A program made the position numbers and the translations under genes. Of a stretch of 64,000 nucleotides of DNA, positions 1-9,179 are shown in pieces (position 1 is the stretch's first letter; every line of letters starts with the position of its first letter). Source of the DNA: Ignavibacteriota bacterium. GTDB lineage: Bacteria > Bacteroidota > Ignavibacteria > Tepidaquicellales > Tepidaquicellaceae. Below the pieces are notes generated by a model that saw nothing but the letters and a program-made list of their open reading frames with translations, did no database searches and was not told the DNA's origin. The stretch spans positions 1-64,000 of the forward strand of contig JACREY010000012.1 in NCBI GenBank assembly GCA_016218085.1, in the 5' to 3' direction.

Positions 1-828
1 ATAATATACTCCGCTGGATAAATCCGAAGCGTTGAACTCTGTGATGTAGTTCCCTGCTTTTTTGTAATCATTTACCAAATCAGCGACCTGCCTGCCGAGC
101 ATATCGAATACCTTTATGGAGACAAATCCCGCCTTCGGAAGCGAATAGCTTATCCTTGTTTCGGGATTGAAAGGATTCGGGTAGTTCTGCGACAACGAAT
201 ATTTCTGAGGAACGTTTCCGGTATTTGCTATTCCCGTGAGCGGAGTGAAGTAAAGGTTAATATTCGGGCGTCTCTGCTGAACTGCTCCCGTAATTAAATC
301 TGTACATCCGCTTCCGTTTGGAAGGTCCTGATAAACTCCGTAAGTTTTTCCCGGCTTTACGGTGGAGCGCACAGTCGAAAACCAGGTGTACCTGTTGTTG
401 TTATAGCAGACTTCTATTATCACATTCGTTCCGCCGTTCCAGCCGAAATTCTGGTTGAAATAAACAGTCTGCCAGCCGGTATTTTGCACCTTGAATGTGC
501 CGCTGTAAACCACATCCCAGCTCTGATTGAACCCGGTGAGCGAAGTGTCGGATGTATTTGCCATTTTTATGTTAAAGCCGTTCATCGTAAGCGTGTCCAC
601 GTGATTGACATAAAAAGCAATTCCGGTAAAATATCCCGGACTGCCGCCTGCGGCAATAATTTCATCGGCAAGGTAGAGCATATCTGTTCTGCCGTCCATC
701 CAGTAAGTGGTGAGCGGGTAATTTGAAGAAAGCGTATCTGTCCCTATGTATAAATTCTGCCCCCGGGCATTTACATAGATTGAGATTAGAAAAACAGTTA
801 AGAATAAGTGTAATATAGTTTTTTTCAT
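1..828 (-). CDS. Secreted type IX cargo protein, 3' end cut by window edge
   Basis: The reading frame is open from an ATG at 828 to the left edge (276 codons), so the last ~20 residues are missing. It begins with a Lys-rich n-region and a hydrophobic core ending near residue 24, a Sec signal peptide. The middle is a Gly/Asn/Thr-rich beta protein that I cannot assign to a named family. The last ~60 visible residues are a type IX secretion C-terminal domain: NYPNPFNPET, then a strand ISYSLP, then VSIKVFDMLGR and SSGVYY. It is therefore expected to be exported through the T9SS and attached to or released from the cell surface. Function beyond this is unknown. The next gene starts 708 bp away on the same strand and looks independently transcribed. 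Confidence 0.85.
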   Translation of the reverse strand, partial: MKKTILHLFLTVFLISIYVNARGQNLYIGTDTLSSNYPLTTYWMDGRTDMLYLADEIIAAGGSPGYFTGIAFYVNHVDTLTMNGFNIKMANTSDTSLTGFNQSWDVVYSGTFKVQNTGWQTVYFNQNFGWNGGTNVIIEVCYNNNRYTWFSTVRSTVKPGKTYGVYQDLPNGSGCTDLITGAVQQRRPNINLYFTPLTGIANTGNVPQKYSLSQNYPNPFNPETRISYSLPKAGFVSIKVFDMLGRQVADLVNDYKKAGNYITEFNASDLSSGVYY

Positions 829-909
829 AACGGAAATGTTAATTTATTTAAATGTAATACTATTTTTAAATAAAACAAATGAACAAATGAAATTTGAAAA
901 AAGCTGAAT

Positions 910-1536
910 TTAATCGAAAAACGGCATATAAATAATGCCTATACCCAAAGACAGGTCTGTAACATCAGACTGGCTCCGGTCGAACATAAATGTATGCCTC
1001 AGCTTGATGTATGGATTCACGGAGAATTTCTGGTCAAAGAACAGTAGTCCGCCAAGCGTAACCTGCGGAAATGCTCCGCTTTTCTTAAAGTCTGTAAAAT
1101 AACCTCCTCCTATCCCTGTAGTCAGAGCGACAAAGTCTTCTGCCTCCAGCGGAATCTCTACACTGAAAAAACTTCTCAAATGATGGTTTCTTTCATCCCT
1201 GAAAATGTAGGAATATTCTGCTCCCACCCTGCACACGGTTCCGAATTTTGAAAATCTTATAAAGGGAAAAAGCACAGATGCTTCTTTTGTCAGTCCGAAG
1301 TTCACTTTTTTGTTTTCATAAACCAGCATAGGGTTTATCAGCATGGCGGTTATTATCATTGCATTTCCGAACCAGAATTCATCCTGAATCCGCATATTGC
1401 TTATCTTCGAACCGGGATTATGTTTTTTAAGGTCAGTTTTCAGTGAAAAAGTGTTTTTCCCGCTAAAAAAATCCTGCGGAAAGGAGATTTCCGCCGCAAG
1501 CATAAAAACAATAACAATAATAAAAATGCGCCTCAT
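910..1536 (-). CDS. Small outer-membrane beta-barrel-like protein
   Basis: 208 residues from the ATG at 1536, which has a GGGAG ribosome-binding site 5 bp upstream; a longer TTG frame starts at 1560 but has no such site. The protein opens with MRR and a hydrophobic signal peptide ending near residue 20. The rest alternates polar and hydrophobic residues in short strands rich in Phe and Tyr, and it ends in IYMPFFD, with a C-terminal Phe near the end. That is the look of an 8-12-strand outer-membrane barrel, with strand pairs such as the VNPYIKLRHTFMF stretch near residue 175. No catalytic motif is visible and no named family was recognised. It lies alone between a type IX cargo gene and the REP/RAYT region. 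Confidence 0.7.
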   Translation of the reverse strand: MRRIFIIVIVFMLAAEISFPQDFFSGKNTFSLKTDLKKHNPGSKISNMRIQDEFWFGNAMIITAMLINPMLVYENKKVNFGLTKEASVLFPFIRFSKFGTVCRVGAEYSYIFRDERNHHLRSFFSVEIPLEAEDFVALTTGIGGGYFTDFKKSGAFPQVTLGGLLFFDQKFSVNPYIKLRHTFMFDRSQSDVTDLSLGIGIIYMPFFD

Positions 1537-1660
1537 TATACTCCCTTTGTTTTTCGTCAATATGTTTAAAATTTAGCTTTTATTGCAATACAAAAAAATT
1601 ATCATTAATCAGTCATTTCCCCACTTACCTCCGCCGGAAATGAAAAATATTTTTATTCTT

Positions 1661-1708
1661 CGTTCCAAACAGCCTGTCCCGAAACATCGGGATCCCCGTT
1701 GGGAACGA
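1661..1708. repeat. REP-like two-tier hairpin, copy A
   Basis: A 48-bp palindromic unit with outer arms CGTTCCAAAC and GTTGGGAACG and an inner hairpin CCCGA-aaca-TCGGG. It is nearly identical to the copy at 1728-1775. It lies 76 bp downstream of the transposase stop codon. It fits the REP elements mobilised by RAYT transposases. Confidence 0.85.
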
Positions 1709-1727
1709 CGTATATGTCTTTGCTCCT

Positions 1728-1775
1728 CGTTCCCAACAGCCTGTCCCGAAACATCGGGATCCCCGTTGGGAACGA
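1728..1775. repeat. REP-like two-tier hairpin, copy B
   Basis: The best-formed copy, with perfect 10-bp outer arms CGTTCCCAAC/GTTGGGAACG and the inner stem CCCGA/TCGGG. It ends 8 bp before the stop codon of the transposase at 1784. Copies A and B are in the same orientation, 67 bp apart. Confidence 0.9.
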
Positions 1776-1783
1776 CCCGTTAT

Positions 1784-2314
1784 TCAGTCCAAATCAAGCG
1801 ACAGTACACCTGCCTTATTTTTTACGTAATATTCTGCCGAACTGTATTTCCATTCTGTCGGATCTGTTACCAGTTCAAGCTTTACCGGATTAAAATGTAT
1901 ATAATTTATTTTCTGAGAATACATATATTCACTCATAATTGTTTTTGGTTGGAATCCTTCCTGCCACACCTGATATGTCCTTCCTGTTTTGTATTCTTTT
2001 TTATTTTCTTTTAATAATTTCAAAATACTCTCTTTTCCGTCGGATTTAAGCTGTCTGATTTTCTGCTTTGCTGAATACGATTTAATTAATTTCATAACAT
2101 TACAGAGTTCATCGCTTTGCAAAAGCAGGTGAAAATGATCCGGCAGAAAAACATACGCAACTAATCTTAGGCGTTTTTGTTTTTGATAAAATTTAATCGA
2201 ATCAGTCAGAATATTATAATATTTATCTTCGGTGAAAATTTTTATCCAGTTTACAGTTGTGGAAGTGACGAAGTGTAATGCCTCCGGATTTAATATTTTA
2301 TATCTGGTTCGCAT
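1784..2314 (-). CDS. REP-associated tyrosine transposase (RAYT, Y1_Tnp family)
   Basis: 176 residues, a normal length for this family. Y1 transposases nick single-stranded hairpin DNA through a catalytic tyrosine and a metal-binding HUH pair. Here the HUH pair is H60-F-H62 in LPDHFHLLL. The likely nucleophile is Y138 in the characteristic NYIHFNPV block. The N-terminus HFVTSTTVN is the usual first strand. RAYTs are domesticated IS200/IS605 relatives that mobilise REP palindromes in trans, not themselves. Four palindromes with matching arms lie at 1661, 1728, 2325 and 2578, so protein and substrate are together. The frame is intact and both active-site motifs are present, so the enzyme may still work. 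Copy C of the palindrome sits only 10 bp upstream of the ATG, in the likely leader of the mRNA. Confidence 0.93.
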   Translation of the reverse strand: MRTRYKILNPEALHFVTSTTVNWIKIFTEDKYYNILTDSIKFYQKQKRLRLVAYVFLPDHFHLLLQSDELCNVMKLIKSYSAKQKIRQLKSDGKESILKLLKENKKEYKTGRTYQVWQEGFQPKTIMSEYMYSQKINYIHFNPVKLELVTDPTEWKYSSAEYYVKNKAGVLSLDLD

Positions 2315-2324
2315 AACATTTTCT

Positions 2325-2350
2325 CGTTCCCAACGGGGACGTTGGGAACG
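2325..2350. repeat. REP-like hairpin, copy C (short form)
   Basis: A 26-bp palindrome with arms CGTTCCCAAC and GTTGGGAACG around a GGGGAC centre. It lacks the inner hairpin of copies A and B. It lies immediately upstream of the transposase start codon. Confidence 0.85.
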
Positions 2351-2793
2351 AGGGTGTGGTTTTATTTTTTATTTGAGTTTATTGTTCAAAAATCAAAATA
2401 CATTTATATTGTTATTAGCAAGTCTGTTTTATACGTTTTTAAGTAAATTTAAATACAAATTAATTTATATTCAAGTTTATCATATATTTCTATAATTATA
2501 AATCACTTATGCTGCGTCTCCTGCTATACACGAAAATATATTATCCTCCCACTTCGTTTCCTATCCGGTTTACTCCTCGTTCCCCAAGCCTGTCCTGAAA
2601 CATCGGGATCCCCTTTGGGAACGGCGAATCGTTTTTTCCCGCCTCTTCCACATTCCCAATTGGCCTGTGAAATCTTTTTCAATACAAAAATATTTTCATC
2701 AAAAAGGAAAATTGTTCCTTTACAAAATGCTTTATAATAATTAACTTGAACTACTGCTTTTTAAAAACTCCAAATTATTTACAGCGAAGCGAA
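2351..2793. other. AT-rich gap between the transposase and dnaE
   Basis: About 440 bp without a convincing gene. It holds the hairpin at 2578-2623 and AT-rich DNA either side. The short ORFs here have no ribosome-binding sites and overlap the repeats. The dnaE promoter should be near 2690-2790, but I cannot pick clear boxes. Confidence 0.6.
2578..2623. repeat. REP-like two-tier hairpin, copy D
   Basis: A diverged copy with outer arms CGTTCCCCAA and TTTGGGAACG. The inner CATCGGGATC stretch is conserved, but the opposing CCCGA has become CCTGA. It is an older copy of the same family as 1661 and 1728. Confidence 0.8.
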
Positions 2794-5700
2794 TTGAAAG
2801 AATTTATACATTTACATAACCATACGCATTATTCACTGCTGGATGCTATCTGCACGGTGGATGGTCTCGTGAATGCCGCTGTAGAAAACAATATGCCTGC
2901 CGTCGCGCTGACCGACCACGGCGTGATGTACGGAGCTATGGAGTTTTACAAGAAGTGCAGGCAGCGCGGCATCAAGCCGATTGTCGGTTTTGAAACATAC
3001 GTAGCGCAAACCGGCTCAAGATTCGACCGCGGTACTAAAATAAACACAAAAGCCGCAACTGCTGAAATCATCGATGCCGAAACAGACGAAAAGCTTTCAA
3101 CCGCAAATATAAACTATGCTCACCTGATTCTGCTCGCAAAAAATGAAACGGGTTACAGAAACCTTATTAAAATAAATTCAATCGGGCATACGGAAGGATA
3201 TTATTACAAGCCGAGAGTTGATTTGGAAGTACTTGAAAAATACAAAGAAGGCATTGTTGCCCTCTCCGCATGCGCCCACGGCGTGATTTCCTGCCACATA
3301 GTCAGAGACGACCTCCGCACAGCGAAGAAAATGGCGGAGATTTACAAACAAATTTACGGAGAGGATTTTTATCTCGAGCTTCAGAATCACCTGTCGCTGG
3401 ATTCCGAGAAAAAAGTCCTCCGCGAAATGCCGCGCATTGCAAAAGAGCTCGGCATAAAGCTGATTGCAACGAACGATGTGCATTACATAAAGCGCGAGCA
3501 CGCAATTGCCCATAACATCTACCTGCACATCAGCGCAAAGCAGAATAAGTCATCCGAACAGCTCGACCTTACGCAGAACTTAAGATATGGCACAGACCAG
3601 ATTTATTTCAAGTCCGCAAAGGAAATGATTGATCTTTTCAAAGATTATCCTGAGGCGATAGAAACAACTCTCGAAGTGGCGGAGAAGTGCAATCTCGAGC
3701 TTGACCTCTCGGTAAAGCATATGCCGGCTTATAAAATTCCGGAAGGCGACGATGCAAAGACTCTCGATGATTATCTCGAAAAAATTTCCTGGGAAGGATT
3801 AAGGAAAAAATATTCCGAAGTAACTCCAGAAGCAGAAGAGAGACTGAAATACGAACTCGCCGTTATCAAAAAAATGAACTTCCCGGGATATTTCCTTATA
3901 GTGCAGGATTTTATCAATACCGCCAAGTCACGCGGGATACTCGTCGGTCCGGGGCGCGGAAGCGCTGCGGGAAGCCTTGTCTGCTACTGTATCGGAATCA
4001 CGAGCGTTGACCCGCTGAAATATAATTTGCTCTTCGAAAGATTCCTAAACCCTGAAAGAATCTCGATGCCCGATATAGATATCGATTTTCAGGACGACAG
4101 GCGCGATGAGGTTATCCAGTATGCAAAGGAAACATACGGCGATAATTCCGTTGCACAGATTGTTACTTTCAATCGCCTTGCTCCCCGCGGTGTTTTGAAA
4201 GATGTAGGAAGGGTTCTGAATTTTCCGTTCCAGGAAATCAACGAACTTACAAAGCTCATACCGATTCTTTTCGGAAAAGTAAAACCACTTGCGGAATGCA
4301 TGAATGAAGTGCCCGAATTCAAGCAGTACTTCAACGACAAAACCGCAAAGCTCAACAGGAAAGAGCTTTTTAATTATGCAAACACGCTTGAAAACCTGAA
4401 CAAGAATTCCTCTATTCACGCATCAGGCGTGGTTATTGCGCCTTCGGATGTAATTGATTATGTCCCGCTTGCAAAGGTTACGGGCGAGGATAGTGTATTC
4501 TGCACGCAGTACGATATGAACCAGCTCGAAGATGCGGGATTGATTAAAATTGATTTTCTCGGGCTGAAGGAACTGAAGGTAATCAGCAAAACATTAGAGC
4601 TTGTAAATAAAAGATTCAACAAAACGCTTACATTGGATACAATTCCTCTCGACGATGAAAAAACTTTCAAACTTTTCGGGGCGGGAGCAACAACGGGAAT
4701 ATTCCAGTTTTCAAAAGACAAGATGAAGGAATACCTTTCCAAGATGAAACCGCTGAACATCAACGACCTTGCAATTATGAACGCGCTCAATCGTCCGGGT
4801 CCGATGAAGCTGATACCTGACCTGATAGACAAGCGCTTCGGACGCAAGCCGATTACATACATGCATCCGAAAATGGAAAATGCGCTGAAAGAAACATACG
4901 GCATTATCATATACCAGGAGCAGGTAATGCAGATTGCACGCGAGGTTGCGGGATTCACTATGGCGCAGGCGGATAATATGAGAAAGGCGATGGGCAAGAA
5001 GATTAAGGAAAAGATGAAACAGGTAAGGGAAGACTTTATAAAGGGCGCAGAGAAAAACGGACTAAAGAAAAAACTTGCCGAAGACATCTTTGCATTGATT
5101 CTGGATTTTGCGGATTACGGATTCAATAAATCGCACGCTGTTGCTTATTCGTTTGTATCATTCTATACCGCTTTTCTGAAAGCGAATTTCCCGGTAGAGT
5201 TTCTTGCTGTTTCGATGGAATGCAGAAAAGATGATGAAACGGAATTGCAGTTCCTTGCCGAAGAATGCCAGAGAATGAAGATTAAAGTAAAACAGCCCGA
5301 TGTGAACCTCAGCGAGCTCGGTTTCAAGGTGTTTTACAATAACGACGAAGATGAAACAGGTGAAATTATATACGGCTTAAGCGCAATCAAGAATGTTGGA
5401 GAGAAAGCCGCTGATAATATCATAAAAGAAAGAGAACTAAACGGGGAATATAAAAGTTTTACCGATTTCCTTATCAGGGTTGATTTAAGGCTTGTTAACA
5501 AAAAGACCATCGAGGGACTCATTCAGGCAGGGGCTTTCGACTGCATAGAGCCGAACAGGCGCAAGCTGTTCTATAACCTCGAGCGGGCAACAATCTATGC
5601 TCAGCGTTACAAGGAAATGCCCGAATCAAAAGGACAGGAAGGGCTTTTCATTGCAGCGCCGGGAAATAATTCCGCCGGGCTCGGCGACCTTAAACTGCAG

Positions 5701-6354
5701 GATTATGATGAGTTTCCGGAAATAGAAAAATTCAATCTCGAAAGAGCCGCAATCGGATTTTATGTTACCGGACACCCGCTGGGTAAGTACAGGAAGGATA
5801 TTAAGAACCACGTAAATCTCAGTTTCGGAAGCGATAAGAGCGAAGAGGAAATTGACAAGATGGGCACAGCTAAAATGTGCGGGGTGATAAGCGACCTGCA
5901 GATACGAGCTTCGAAGAGGGGAAATAAATTTGTCGTATTTAACCTGATGGACTTATACGGCACGGGCGAATGCATTGCTTTCAGCAATCTCTTTGAATCA
6001 AAAACCTACCTTTTTAAAAACGACAACATGGTATATGTGGAAGGCAAGGCGGAAAAAAACGGAGAGAAAATAAAACTCGTGGTGGATAATATTTTCCCGA
6101 TAGAAAGAATTCACGAATACAAAGGGCAGAACCTGACAATTAACATAAACGAAGGCAGAACGGGAATAGAAGAGCTGAGGCAGATAAGGGAAGTTGTGGA
6201 TTTGCACCCGGGAAGCTGTTATTTGTTTTTTAATGTCACAGGAAATGGAACTAAAAAGATTTTTAAATCGAAGGAATTCAAGGTAAATCCTTCTTCGGAA
6301 TTAATTTCGAACTTGAAACAAATAGTTGGAGAACATAATTTGAATATTAATTAA
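2794..6354 (+). CDS. dnaE: DNA polymerase III subunit alpha
   Basis: The replicative polymerase of the C family. From the TTG at 2794 the protein is 1186 residues and begins MKEFIHLHNHTHYS, exactly where DnaE proteins normally start. An upstream TTG at 2746 would add 16 unrelated residues; neither start has a strong ribosome-binding site. Visible domains in order: PHP domain (HxHxH near residues 6-10), polymerase palm with PDIDIDF near 426-432 carrying two catalytic aspartates, fingers, a (HhH)2 segment near 850-900, and an OB-fold near 1010-1090. The C-terminal tail past the OB-fold is short. It is alone with trxA downstream (42-bp gap). This is the DnaE1-type essential enzyme rather than the mutagenic DnaE2/ImuC. 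Confidence 0.97.
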   Translation: MKEFIHLHNHTHYSLLDAICTVDGLVNAAVENNMPAVALTDHGVMYGAMEFYKKCRQRGIKPIVGFETYVAQTGSRFDRGTKINTKAATAEIIDAETDEKLSTANINYAHLILLAKNETGYRNLIKINSIGHTEGYYYKPRVDLEVLEKYKEGIVALSACAHGVISCHIVRDDLRTAKKMAEIYKQIYGEDFYLELQNHLSLDSEKKVLREMPRIAKELGIKLIATNDVHYIKREHAIAHNIYLHISAKQNKSSEQLDLTQNLRYGTDQIYFKSAKEMIDLFKDYPEAIETTLEVAEKCNLELDLSVKHMPAYKIPEGDDAKTLDDYLEKISWEGLRKKYSEVTPEAEERLKYELAVIKKMNFPGYFLIVQDFINTAKSRGILVGPGRGSAAGSLVCYCIGITSVDPLKYNLLFERFLNPERISMPDIDIDFQDDRRDEVIQYAKETYGDNSVAQIVTFNRLAPRGVLKDVGRVLNFPFQEINELTKLIPILFGKVKPLAECMNEVPEFKQYFNDKTAKLNRKELFNYANTLENLNKNSSIHASGVVIAPSDVIDYVPLAKVTGEDSVFCTQYDMNQLEDAGLIKIDFLGLKELKVISKTLELVNKRFNKTLTLDTIPLDDEKTFKLFGAGATTGIFQFSKDKMKEYLSKMKPLNINDLAIMNALNRPGPMKLIPDLIDKRFGRKPITYMHPKMENALKETYGIIIYQEQVMQIAREVAGFTMAQADNMRKAMGKKIKEKMKQVREDFIKGAEKNGLKKKLAEDIFALILDFADYGFNKSHAVAYSFVSFYTAFLKANFPVEFLAVSMECRKDDETELQFLAEECQRMKIKVKQPDVNLSELGFKVFYNNDEDETGEIIYGLSAIKNVGEKAADNIIKERELNGEYKSFTDFLIRVDLRLVNKKTIEGLIQAGAFDCIEPNRRKLFYNLERATIYAQRYKEMPESKGQEGLFIAAPGNNSAGLGDLKLQDYDEFPEIEKFNLERAAIGFYVTGHPLGKYRKDIKNHVNLSFGSDKSEEEIDKMGTAKMCGVISDLQIRASKRGNKFVVFNLMDLYGTGECIAFSNLFESKTYLFKNDNMVYVEGKAEKNGEKIKLVVDNIFPIERIHEYKGQNLTININEGRTGIEELRQIREVVDLHPGSCYLFFNVTGNGTKKIFKSKEFKVNPSSELISNLKQIVGEHNLNIN

Positions 6355-6395
6355 TCAACCAAAAGATAAACCATTAAAAATAGAAAGGAAATAAA

Positions 6396-6716
6396 ATGCA
6401 TCCATTAGAATTTACAGATGCTAATTTTGCAACAGAAGTAGAACAGTCTGATATACCGGTACTGGTGGACTTCTGGGCGGTATGGTGCGGTCCCTGCAGG
6501 ATGATTGCGCCGATAGTGGAAGAGCTCGCGGGTGAATACCAGGGCAAGGCAAAGATAGGAAAACTCGACGTGGACAACAATCCCGGAGTTGCAACAAAAT
6601 TCGGAATCAGAAGCATTCCGACGATTTTGATTTTCAAGGGAGGAAAACTTGCAGACCAGATAGTGGGTGCTGTTCCTAAAGGAGTTATCGTGGAAAAGTT
6701 AAACGCTCAGTTTTAA
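6396..6716 (+). CDS. trxA: Thioredoxin
   Basis: 106 residues, the normal size for thioredoxin. It reduces protein disulphides in the cytoplasm using electrons from thioredoxin reductase. The redox motif is WCGPC with Cys31 and Cys34, preceded by VDFWAVW. The cis-proline is in RSIPT near residue 76. There is no signal peptide. A GGAAA-type ribosome-binding site precedes the ATG. It is followed by a strong terminator at 6738-6771. Confidence 0.97.
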   Translation: MHPLEFTDANFATEVEQSDIPVLVDFWAVWCGPCRMIAPIVEELAGEYQGKAKIGKLDVDNNPGVATKFGIRSIPTILIFKGGKLADQIVGAVPKGVIVEKLNAQF

Positions 6717-6737
6717 TTTTTTCTCTGATTTTTCTGT

Positions 6738-6771
6738 AAAGCCCGTTCATTTTTTTGAACGGGCTTTTTTT
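6738..6771 (+). terminator. Rho-independent terminator after trxA
   Basis: A perfect 9-bp stem, GCCCGTTCA / TGAACGGGC, with a T6 loop, followed by a run of T. The run of A on the left side makes it a plausible bidirectional terminator serving the convergent yjbQ-like gene as well. Confidence 0.92.
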
Positions 6772-7186
6772 AATCCCCGATTATCTTCACAAGAACTCTT
6801 TTTTCCCGCTTGCCGTCGAACTCTCCGTAGAAAATCTGCTCCCACGGACCGAAATCGAGTTTTCCCCCCGTCACAGCCGCAACAATTTCCCTTCCCATAA
6901 TGGTCCGCTTTAAATGCGCATCAGCATTATCTTCAAATCCGTTGTGAGCGTACTGCGAATAAGGCTTTTCGGGCGCGAGCTTCTCCAGCCATTTTTCGTA
7001 ATCGCTGTGAAGCCCTGATTCATCGTCGTTTATGAAAACACTTGCCGTGATGTGCATTGCGTTGCAGAGTAGCAGCCCCTCTCTAATGCCGCTTTCGGCA
7101 AGGCATTGCTCCACTTCGGGAGTGATGTTTATCAGTTCTCTGCGCTTTTTTGTGTTAAACCACAGTTCTTTCCTGAAAGATTTCAT
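6770..7186 (-). CDS. yjbQ: YjbQ-family protein (UPF0047)
   Basis: 138 residues, full length for the UPF0047/YjbQ family. Conserved family blocks are visible: [19 protein letters not shown] near 41-60, [13 protein letters not shown] near 86-98 and [13 protein letters not shown] near 112-124. Some members have thiamine-phosphate synthase activity, but the physiological role is uncertain. The His residues in MHITAS and DAHLK are candidate active-site residues. It converges on trxA across the terminator at 6738-6771. Confidence 0.9.
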   Translation of the reverse strand: MKSFRKELWFNTKKRRELINITPEVEQCLAESGIREGLLLCNAMHITASVFINDDESGLHSDYEKWLEKLAPEKPYSQYAHNGFEDNADAHLKRTIMGREIVAAVTGGKLDFGPWEQIFYGEFDGKREKRVLVKIIGD

Positions 7187-7268
7187 TAACTTTTCGTATT
7201 AAAATTTTGTTTATAATATTGAGATTAGTATTCATATTAAATGTAAATATTAAGGAAAGAAAACAGCT

Positions 7269-8501
7269 ATGAAGAAGAAAATAGTAGTTTTGGGAACCGG
7301 CTTTTCAGCGTTTAGTTTTATGAAAAAAATAAACCGTAATAAATACGACATTACGGTAGTCAGCCCGCGCAATCATTTTCTCTTTACCCCTTTACTGCCA
7401 AGCACCACGGTTGGTACAATTGAATTCAGAAGCATAATTGAACCGATAAGGAATCTGGATAATATAGTTTATCACCAGGCATACTGCCTGAATGCCGATA
7501 CGGAAAATAAAACCGTTACCTGCAAAGACGGTGATACGGGTAAAATTTTCAGTCTCTGCTACGATTATCTTGTAATAGCTGTAGGCGAGGTTACAAACAC
7601 TTATAATATTGAAGGGGTTAAAGATTACGCCCTTTTTCTCAAAGAACTATCCGATGCAAGAAAAATCAGAACAAAAGTCATAGATTGTTTTGAAAATGCT
7701 TCACTTCCGGAACTTACGGAGGAAGAAAAAAGGAGTTATCTTAGATTTGTCGTGTGCGGGGGTGGACCTACCGGAGTTGAATTTGCGGCGGAGCTTCACG
7801 ATTTTCTCGAAGATGATGTAAGAAAAAAATACAGAGACCTTGTAAAATTTACAGAGGTTGTTTTAATAGAAGCAGGTGAAACCGTTCTTGCCACTTTTGA
7901 CAAAAAGTTGAGCGAATACACAATGAAGGTTTTCAGGCGACAAAAAATTTCGTTGAAAATAAATTCATTCATAAGCAGGGTTACCGAAAGAAAAATATAC
8001 CTGAAAGACGGAAGTAATATGAATTACGGAGTGCTGGTCTGGGCTACGGGGAATAAACCGACAGACTTCATAAGAAATTCGGGCTTTGTGACCGATAAAA
8101 AAGGAAGACTGACAGTAGATATGTTTTTCAGACTTAAAAAGGATGAAAACAGTATTTATGAAAACATTTTTGCCGCAGGGGACTGCACGCGATTGGAAAC
8201 AGGCGAACTGCCCGCAACCGCGCAGGTTGCTCAGCAGCAGGGAATCTTTCTTGCAAAGTATTTTAACAGGGAAATGAATGTGAAGGATTCTTTTAAATTC
8301 AAAAACCTCGGAATGCTTGCGTACATTGGCGGACACAAAGCCCTTGCCGATACGCCGCAGTTCAAAGGAACAGGTTTCAAAACTTTTGTATTCTGGCGAA
8401 GCGCATATCTTACAAGACTTGTAAGCTTTAAAAATAAACTGCTTGTGATTTTCGACTGGACTAAAACCTTTCTGTTCGGAAGGGATGTAAGTAATTTCTG
8501 A
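7269..8501 (+). CDS. ndh: Type II NADH dehydrogenase (NDH-2), FAD-dependent
   Basis: 410 residues. NDH-2 passes electrons from NADH to membrane quinone without pumping protons. The N-terminal FAD Rossmann motif is GTGFSAF near residues 9-15; the active region has RNHFLFTPLLP near 36-46. The second Rossmann (NADH) motif is CGGGPTGVEFAAEL near 162-175, and the second FAD-contact motif is FAAGDCTR near 302. The C-terminal part has the amphipathic helix region that anchors these enzymes to the membrane (YLTRLVSFKNKLLVIFDW). Preceded by an AAGGAAAG-type ribosome-binding site. It ends one base before the convergent DUF4159 gene. Confidence 0.93.
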   Translation: MKKKIVVLGTGFSAFSFMKKINRNKYDITVVSPRNHFLFTPLLPSTTVGTIEFRSIIEPIRNLDNIVYHQAYCLNADTENKTVTCKDGDTGKIFSLCYDYLVIAVGEVTNTYNIEGVKDYALFLKELSDARKIRTKVIDCFENASLPELTEEEKRSYLRFVVCGGGPTGVEFAAELHDFLEDDVRKKYRDLVKFTEVVLIEAGETVLATFDKKLSEYTMKVFRRQKISLKINSFISRVTERKIYLKDGSNMNYGVLVWATGNKPTDFIRNSGFVTDKKGRLTVDMFFRLKKDENSIYENIFAAGDCTRLETGELPATAQVAQQQGIFLAKYFNREMNVKDSFKFKNLGMLAYIGGHKALADTPQFKGTGFKTFVFWRSAYLTRLVSFKNKLLVIFDWTKTFLFGRDVSNF

Positions 8502-9179
8502 TTAATTGCTCAGCGCGTAAACTATAATGTTCGTACCCATCTTGAATGCCTCCTCGCGCTTTTCCGGCGGATCCTGATGTTCTTTTGTATCTGCCCATCC
8601 GTCGGATATGTTCGTTTCGTAAGTATAGTAAACGCAGAGTCTTCCGTTATGAAATATTCCGAATCCCTGCGGCGGCTTTCCGTCGTGCTCGTGAATTTTC
8701 GGCAGCCCGTTTGGAAATGAAAAATGCGCATTGTAAATTTTATGATTGAAAGGAAGTTCCTGCATCTGCTTATCGGGAAAAACTTTTTTTATTTCGCGCC
8801 TGAAAGCTGTATCCATTCCGTAATCATCATCCGCATAGAGAAATCCTCCCGATTCGCAATATTTCTTCAGCCTCGAAACTTCGTTTTGAGAGAATTCTAA
8901 ATTTCCGTGCCCGGTGATTAAAATAAAAGGATAATCAAAAATTTCATCGGAAGCGATATCCACTGTATAGAATTTCGGAACGTCAACATCTATTGTAGTA
9001 TTTTTTTTCAGGTATTCCATCATATTTACTTCAGCCGAAGGGTCATTGTACCAGTCGCCTCCTCCCGAATATTTAAGGCGTGCTATTCTGAATTTCGAAC
9101 CCGGACTGTCTTTATGCTGAGCAAAAATCATAAGAGGAGAAAGTAAAACAATCAGTGATATTATTAAGAATTTTTTCAT
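8502..9179 (-). CDS. Exported DUF4159 protein
   Basis: 225 residues. A signal peptide (MKKFLIISLIVLLSPLMIFAQ) is followed by a DUF4159 domain over nearly the whole protein. DUF4159 proteins resemble glutamine amidotransferase-like or Rossmann-type domains; here FILITGHGNLEFS and GGFLYADDDYG are the conserved blocks. Their function is not established; in many genomes they accompany gliding and secretion genes. The ATG overlaps the hisA stop (ATGA), so it is translationally coupled to hisA as the last gene of a three-gene operon. Confidence 0.87.
   Translation of the reverse strand: MKKFLIISLIVLLSPLMIFAQHKDSPGSKFRIARLKYSGGGDWYNDPSAEVNMMEYLKKNTTIDVDVPKFYTVDIASDEIFDYPFILITGHGNLEFSQNEVSRLKKYCESGGFLYADDDYGMDTAFRREIKKVFPDKQMQELPFNHKIYNAHFSFPNGLPKIHEHDGKPPQGFGIFHNGRLCVYYTYETNISDGWADTKEHQDPPEKREEAFKMGTNIIVYALSN

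Noticed and set aside
1583-2014. 143-codon ORF on the plus strand
   Set aside because: It runs through the REP palindromes and antisense to the transposase gene, with no ribosome-binding site.
1784-2314. Complete IS200/IS605 insertion sequence
   Set aside because: No element ends, no accessory TnpB and no target duplication. The gene and palindromes fit the RAYT/REP type.
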